A DNA stretch of 64,000 nucleotides from positions 2,914,001-2,978,000 of the forward strand of contig NC_089436.1 of the NCBI RefSeq assembly GCF_026210795.1, read 5' to 3'. The position numbers were made by a program, and so were the translations under genes. Below, in pieces: positions 58,811-64,000 of the stretch. The notes beneath the pieces are model-generated. The model was not told the origin of the DNA. It saw only the letters and a program-made list of their open reading frames with translations, and searched no databases. This DNA comes from Rhizophagus irregularis. Lineage: Eukaryota > Glomeromycota > Glomeromycetes > Glomerales > Glomeraceae. Positions within the stretch are counted from its first letter, which is position 1. Each line of letters begins with the position of its first letter.

Positions 58811-59618
58811 ATGGTAAGAATAACTCATTCAAAATCATACAACAGTAATAAAACAAACAATACTACGAGTAAAAATAAAACTATGCATAAACGTCAAAGA
58901 ATATCAAACAGTACTATTGAGGAATCCAGTAAGATATTAATTTATTAATTTCTTTTCCATGATTTTATATGATGATCTAACTTTAATAACCTGAGCAGGA
59001 AAAAAAAAGGAAATTCGTCCAACCTGTCTGGTGAAAGTTTTGATGATGCAGATAATGCACGCAATGATCTACTTGATGATCCACCTCTTGATGAATTTAT
59101 TATGGATATTAATACTCCTCATAACAGTACCTCTTTTAATAATGAATCTCTTGAGGAATCGGACAAATCACCTATCAAAAAGTCAAATTCAAATGTAACT
59201 GATAAATCAGAAAATGCCTTTTGTATTACAAACCTAATATTAACTTAAGAGATGAATTATCTGAATCACAATCTCGCAGTACTTCATTTAACAATATCAT
59301 TTCTACTGGTGATTCTGCATCACATAATAAAAATTCAGAATACTATACGTATAAAAGAACTGTATGACCAACATTTTAAAATGTGTAGATGAACCACTTC
59401 TTACAAATGCTTCAGCTTTAAATGAGGTCAAGACACTTGATTATATCACACATGATCTCATACTTCCTCACTATAATCAAACCAATTTCACAAATGAAAT
59501 AAATTTTAATGCACTGGAAGCTTCTACAAGCTATAGAAATGGACGTGGACATGAACACGAACGTGAATGTGGATATATTTATGGATATGGACGTGGAGGA
59601 TTTGGCAGAAGACATTGA
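58811..59618 (+). pseudogene. Unrecognised Ser/Asn-rich gene with RG-rich C-terminus, probably decayed
   Basis: The ATG at 58811 opens MVRITHSKSYNSNKTNNTTS. After an intron-like stretch (about 58930-58998) the frame continues with SGESFDDADNARNDLLDDPP, then, with one-base frame changes near 59235 and a stop near 59366, into a final open part (59364-59618). That part ends in an Arg/Gly/His-rich tail (GYGRGGFGRRH). The RG-rich end recalls the gene ending at 43771. Function unknown. Confidence 0.4.
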
Positions 59619-60184
59619 AGTAACTCATATTCAGTTTTCTATGTACTTCATGATGTAATTCACGATGTAATATAATTTAATACTTGAAAAATCACAGGTA
59701 TTTAATGCTACTACTGCATGTTGTGCATAAAAATTTGTATTTAATTATGAATCAAACATTATATTAAAAAATTTTATACTATAGGTGTGAAAGTAAGAAA
59801 GAGTGTGTGAAAAGTTATTAGTAAGGAATATTTTAGTCTGACCGCCAGCGGATAAGTGAATGAAACACTAACATTATGTTAGGAACCTCCTTAATGAGCC
59901 AAATTAAGGAGAAGTAATTCATCATCTTAAAGTGCGTGGTTAATCAGGTTAAAATACTTACTATTAGCTGTCAATGAAAAATAACAATATAGTAGTTATA
60001 TGGTTATATGTATGACAACCCATTGTAATATATATTGTGTAATGTATAAGTAAAAAAAAATTGTTTAAAATCGTAAGATGATTTATTTAAATATAATTGT
60101 GGCTATATAAATTACAAGTGCTTGTGTATTAATATATACTTGACAATTTATAATCCAAAACTATTGTACAATTCATTATAGAAT

Positions 60185-61768
60185 TTAAATATATTGTACA
60201 ATACTTGTACAAGTATCGTACAATACATTACGTAAAATTTTAGTTGTTAGCAAAGTATTCCAAGATTTAGCTATATTAATACCTTCTGTGATTAATCCTT
60301 TCATCTTGTCTAACGTTACTAAGCTAATCCGTCTATTTATATTTGTATTTTTTTCTTTTTTAACTAAATTTTCTTTTGTTTTTTGTTTTTTTTTAGTTTT
60401 TCCTGGTATTATATCCGTTTCAGTATCATCTTCTACTGTATTATCGTTTACATCTCTTTTTCTTCTAAGATCTATTTTTTTAATTTGTTCTCTTTCTTCT
60501 AATCTTTTAATTTCTTCGCATCGTGGAATCCATATTCGTTTCTTGATCTCGTCGTACGTGAACATCCAAAGCTTTTTGATTAGATCTTTAACTTTTTTCT
60601 CTTTAGATAGATCATTGAATTTATTATTATAAATCCCTCTTAATAATTCCCATTTTCTGCTTTTCCTTAACAAAATATTTGAAGGACTTTCTATTATATT
60701 AATAAATTCACAGTTGTAGTTTTTTAAAATTTCTAATTCTTCATTTTGATTAGAGTTAGCCAAAACTTTTTTGAAATTATATGGTGATTCTCGTATGATT
60801 TCGTCAATTGATATATCGTTATCTTCACATATCCATATGTGTTCCCAATCTTCCTGGAAGATTTTCCCACATCTTATACATTTATCTGTATCTATTTTAT
60901 TCGTGTTTCTTTTGAATAAAGTGTTATATGTGGGCAGTTCTTTAAGTAAATTTTTGATTCTGTATGAGCGTTCTATCGTATCTCTATCACCACATTGTCT
61001 TTGCGAAAATTTAACTCTATTACTAATAAATTCAAGACTTGTGATCCAGTCAAATTCGTTTCTATAGTTGTATATAAATAGATCTTCTAACCTCTCGCTG
61101 TTTAAAATTTCATTTTTCCAAATTGCTAATGTAACTGCTTTCCTCCAAACTCGGAACCCTCCTGTTATTAATTTGTTATTCCAAATTAAATTATATTCAT
61201 TCGTAATTAAACCTTCATCTATCAATTCAAAATTATATTTTATCTTATCTATCTTATTATTCTTTAACATTTCCTGCATCTCTTCTCTTTTTTCTTTTAT
61301 AATTCTCTGTATTTTCTCTTTACCTTCGATTAATTCGATGTTATTTGTTTCTAAAAAATTTTCTAAGAATAAAAGCTCTAAATAATAGTCACTATCTATC
61401 TTTTTCCTGTTGCTAAAATTGTTAATAAATTCAATTATTAGTCTATTGACTTTCTCGTTTATTCCCAAAATTAATTCGCTATTCTCACTAATTGTCATAA
61501 TTCCTAGAATTATACATTTAAGAATAATTTTAAATTCATTTTCGTTATAACATTCATAGCTCGCTAGTAATATCAATTCCTCGCTCTCATTTTCTTCGTA
61601 ATTCAGTTCAAATATTTTCCATATTACGTTATATCGATAAACTCTTTTACCTTTATTGTTAATTTCCCATTTCTTTTTGTTTGTATCAATTAGTAGACAA
61701 AATCTTCGTTTTGTTATTGAAGTCAAATTATCTTCTTCTTCGAAAATACTATTTTTGATTATAGTCAT
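60185..61768 (-). pseudogene. LINE ORF2 C-terminal fragment (5' truncated)
   Basis: An open frame ends at 60185. The first in-frame Met is at 61768 (MTIIKNSIFEEEDN); a stop lies upstream near 61820. The region holds RVKFSQRQCGDRDTIERSYR, then CIRCGKIFQEDWEHIWICE, a Cys/His motif typical of the C-terminal end of LINE ORF2 proteins in this lineage, downstream of the reverse transcriptase. A Lys/Asp-rich linker and LLTTKILRNVLYDTC follow. No reverse-transcriptase motifs (such as FADD) are present, so only the 3' third survives. The coding frame is intact within the fragment. Confidence 0.7.
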
Positions 61769-61789
61769 CGGGCTGGATGTGGGTCTCGC

Positions 61790-62130
61790 TACCGCTCCAC
61801 CCACCTCGGCCTCACGGCCTCACAGTACCTATATGGCCCCTACGGGGCTCAGGAATCCCCATATATCCGCCACAATATGGGACAACATCTGGAACAAATA
61901 TATATACCAAATAACTAGAAAACAATAGAAAAGGAAGCAAAAACGGATATAATGAGAGGGTTGTCCCAGATGTGGCAGATGTGGCAGATGTTTCAGAAAA
62001 AATATGAGAGGACATCCCCCCAGAAAAAGTTTTATTTTTACCCCCCAGATCTGCCACATCCGGAACATCTGGAACAAGTCAGGATTCCGTCTATTCATCT
62101 GTTGGAAGCAGTAAGACAGCAAACCAGGTA
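61790..62130. other. GC-richer segment with CATCTGG/TGCCACAT motifs
   Basis: It stands out from the AT-rich background (for example GAGGCCGTGAGGCCGAGG on the minus strand). AACATCTGGAACAA occurs twice and TGTGGCAGATGT twice, in both orientations. It could be the end of another insertion; no element border could be fixed. Confidence 0.4.
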
Positions 62131-62177
62131 CTTTACAGAAACCTTCAATTTTCATAAATATGATAAACATATAATTG

Positions 62178-62575
62178 TTAGATAGCAGTCATATTTTCGA
62201 TATATAAAAAAAATATTTTAGTACATGTTATATAATTATGAGATGATCAACAGATGTATAAAACATGTTCGTAATTTCCTCGATTTACGCTATTAGATAA
62301 TAGTCATATTGTTGATATATAATAAAATTATTTTAATACGTGTTATATAATTATGAGATAATCAACAGATGTATAAAATATGTTCGTAATTAACCTGATT
62401 ATGCTATTAGATAACAGTCATATTTTCAATATGTAATAAAAATATTTTAATACACGTTATATAATTATGAGATGATCAACAGATGTATAAAACATGTTCG
62501 TAATTTCCTTGATTTATGCTGTTAGATAATAGTCATATTTTTGATATATAATAAAAAAATATTTTAATATTCTTT
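62178..62575. repeat. Tandem repeat, about 3.4 copies of 115 bp
   Basis: Units start TTAGATA.CAGTCATAT at 62178, 62293, 62407 and 62522 and contain GATGATCAACAGATGTATAA. Degenerate TTTTACAATATTTTGAAATA-type repeats follow to about 62900. Confidence 0.9.
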
Positions 62576-63249
62576 GCAGAAAACTCTAGTTTTCGTAAAA
62601 TATGTTAGACATAAAAAATGACGAGAATTAATGATATTGGTGAATATTTTTGTAATATGAACAAAACAATTTTACAATATTTTCAAAATATGTTAAAGAT
62701 GAACTTGAATTAACAAATATTTTCGTAATATGAATACAATATTTTGAAATGCATTAAAATATGATTGATATTAGCGAAACAGTTATTACAATATTTTGAA
62801 ATATATTAAATATAAAATATAAACTTAAATTAATGATATTAGTGAATTCTAAGAATGAATAAAATATAGCTACTATTTCGATTCCCTATATCAAAATTCA
62901 TAAAATCTTTGAAATATAATTAACACATGAATAAAATATAGCTACAATATCAATTACATATGGCAAAATTCATATAATCTCTGTAATATAATTTAACATA
63001 TCTTTCTCCTATTTTAACCTGATTAACCACGCACTTTAAGATGATGAATTACTTCTCCTTAATTTGGTTCATTAAGGAGGTTCCTAACATAATGTTAGTG
63101 TTTCATTCACTTATCCGCTGGCGGTCAGACTAAAATATTCCTTACTAACTTTTCATTCTTTCTTACTTTTTACACCAATAATAATATAAAAAATTTTTAA
63201 TACTGAAAAAAATATCGGCAAAAGCCCTATATTTATATTAATTTAGAAT

Positions 63250-64000
63250 CACGTGTATCATGTGATTAACCTGATTAAAGCAATACTAATAATAAATCCG
63301 CAGTTTGGTCTTTTTTTTTAAAACTTTTTTTAACTCTTTTTTTTAACAAAGTTTATTTTATTTTATTTTCTTATTTAAACTTTTAACTATTCTTTTAATT
63401 TTTTCTAACACTTTATCAATGTTATAATATATTTCAATACCATATGGTCACCACTTTGTTATTTTTTACTCTCTATTTCCTATTTTCCTTCTTTCAATCA
63501 TTCCCTCCTCTCTCTTATACATAGTTTTAAAAAAAAAGTGAAAAGTACCCACAAGAGAAAATCAAAAATTCTTTAACATTTTACATTTTGATTTTAGCTT
63601 CCATATTGAATTTCATTCATTTAAATTCACTTTGGTACAATAAATAGTAGGAGGTTGTTTAGTATTAGGCGTAAGTATATTTTGTTGTGTAAAAAATGAT
63701 AAGGAAAAGGAGATAAGAGCAGTTTCTTCGCAGATTCATATTTTTCAAATCTCCAGATATATAATTAATGCAGAGTATCAACAGAAATGATTGGAAGATA
63801 TTCCAATAGTAGCGTAACATATTGTTAAATACCCTTCAAATGCTGAAACTGGAAGCTTTTTTTAGGTAATTCTTTCAGCTCCTCCAGTAGAATTTGTCAA
63901 TTTTGTTTTCTTTAATTGTTTTGTTTTTTATCAAATAATTTTTAATGGTTGTTTTCTTAATTCTTAGATGGCTTAGTTCTACGGTATTTAGAATGTGAGT
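63250..64000 (+). other. Start of another mini-intron transcription unit (runs off the window)
   Basis: CACGTGTATCATGTGATTAA at 63250-63269 matches the motif above array G1 at 19 of 20 bases. A pyrimidine-rich tract (63460-63525) follows, as in arrays G1 and G2. Then come intron-like pieces, with an acceptor TTTTTTTAG at about 63865 and a final microexon ATGGCTTAGTTCTACGG (about 63969-63995) followed by GTGAGT at the edge. Confidence 0.5.

Larger units (their letters stand above)
59784..63176. mobile_element. 3.4-kb element with 170-bp terminal inverted repeats
   Basis: Left arm 59784-59957 and right arm 63010-63176 are near-identical inverted repeats (outer end GGTGT.AAA.GTAAGAAAG; inner part AATCAGGTTAAAATA). 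No clear target duplication was found. The interior holds a LINE 3' fragment, a GC-rich segment and tandem repeats, but no transposase. Long terminal inverted repeats with a captured interior resemble non-autonomous MULE-type elements; that class is inferred. Confidence 0.7.

Noticed and set aside
61768-61804. GTG start for the LINE fragment
   Set aside because: No reason to use GTG in a fungal nuclear gene; the region upstream is GC-rich junction DNA and the fragment is simply 5' truncated.
59775-63186. 9-bp target duplication for the 170-bp TIR element
   Set aside because: The flanking nonamers agree only partly, no better than expected in AT-rich DNA.

Overview
The window looks like nuclear DNA of an arbuscular mycorrhizal fungus close to Rhizophagus (Glomeromycotina). 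The evidence is very high A+T by eye, host introns of about 70-100 nt with GT-AG ends, and gene families strongly expanded in that lineage: Sel1-repeat proteins with or without a fused protein kinase, BTB-BACK-TLDc proteins, PD-(D/E)XK-like proteins, and many DNA transposons and MITEs. This assignment is inferred from gene content; no rRNA or barcode gene is present.

Layout. 1-0.84 kb: 3' end of a Sel1-repeat gene. 1.7-3.4 kb: a damaged PD-(D/E)XK-like gene. A paralogous sequence follows, and it carries a TA-flanked MITE (3983-4509) and a poly(A)-tailed retrocopy (4533-4965) almost side by side. 7.4-9.7 kb: an intact single-exon Sel1 gene. 11.8-13.3 kb (-) and 16.6-18.1 kb (+): two divergent two-exon BTB-BACK-TLDc genes, separated by MITEs and a candidate small Cys-rich gene. 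21.5 kb: a Sel1 relic. 22.6-26.7 kb: a 4.2-kb terminal-inverted-repeat transposon with a long DDE-like transposase gene, itself interrupted by an hAT-like MITE. 28.3-31.6 kb (-): an eight-exon tnp2/CACTA-like transposase gene that can be read without interruption. 32.5-33.2 kb: a 666-bp fold-back MITE.

From about 31.9 to 45.9 kb, again at 56.1-58.4 kb and at the right edge, the DNA is dominated by an unusual architecture. It consists of arrays, on both strands, of mini-introns of about 80-100 nt (GTAAGT donor, TACTAAC-like branch site, pyrimidine tract, TAG) alternating with microexons of about 20-45 nt. In many units the 5' splice site, and often the branch site, lies inside a hairpin whose stem sequence differs between units while pairing is kept. 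This is the most interesting feature of the window. Some arrays lead into coding segments whose families I do not recognise.

46.6-49.7 kb (+): an eleven-exon unrecognised gene with a duplicated exon and a decaying Lys/Pro-rich tail. 50.3-50.8 kb: a PIF1-type helicase relic. 51.2-55.0 kb (-): a complete five-exon protein kinase-Sel1 fusion gene. 59.8-63.2 kb: an element with 170-bp terminal inverted repeats enclosing the 3' end of a LINE ORF2 and a 115-bp tandem array. The Sel1 genes at 0, 7.4 and 51 kb share the same C-terminal module and are paralogs.

Splice sites were chosen by eye from GT/AG ends and reading-frame continuity. No expression or homology search was available.
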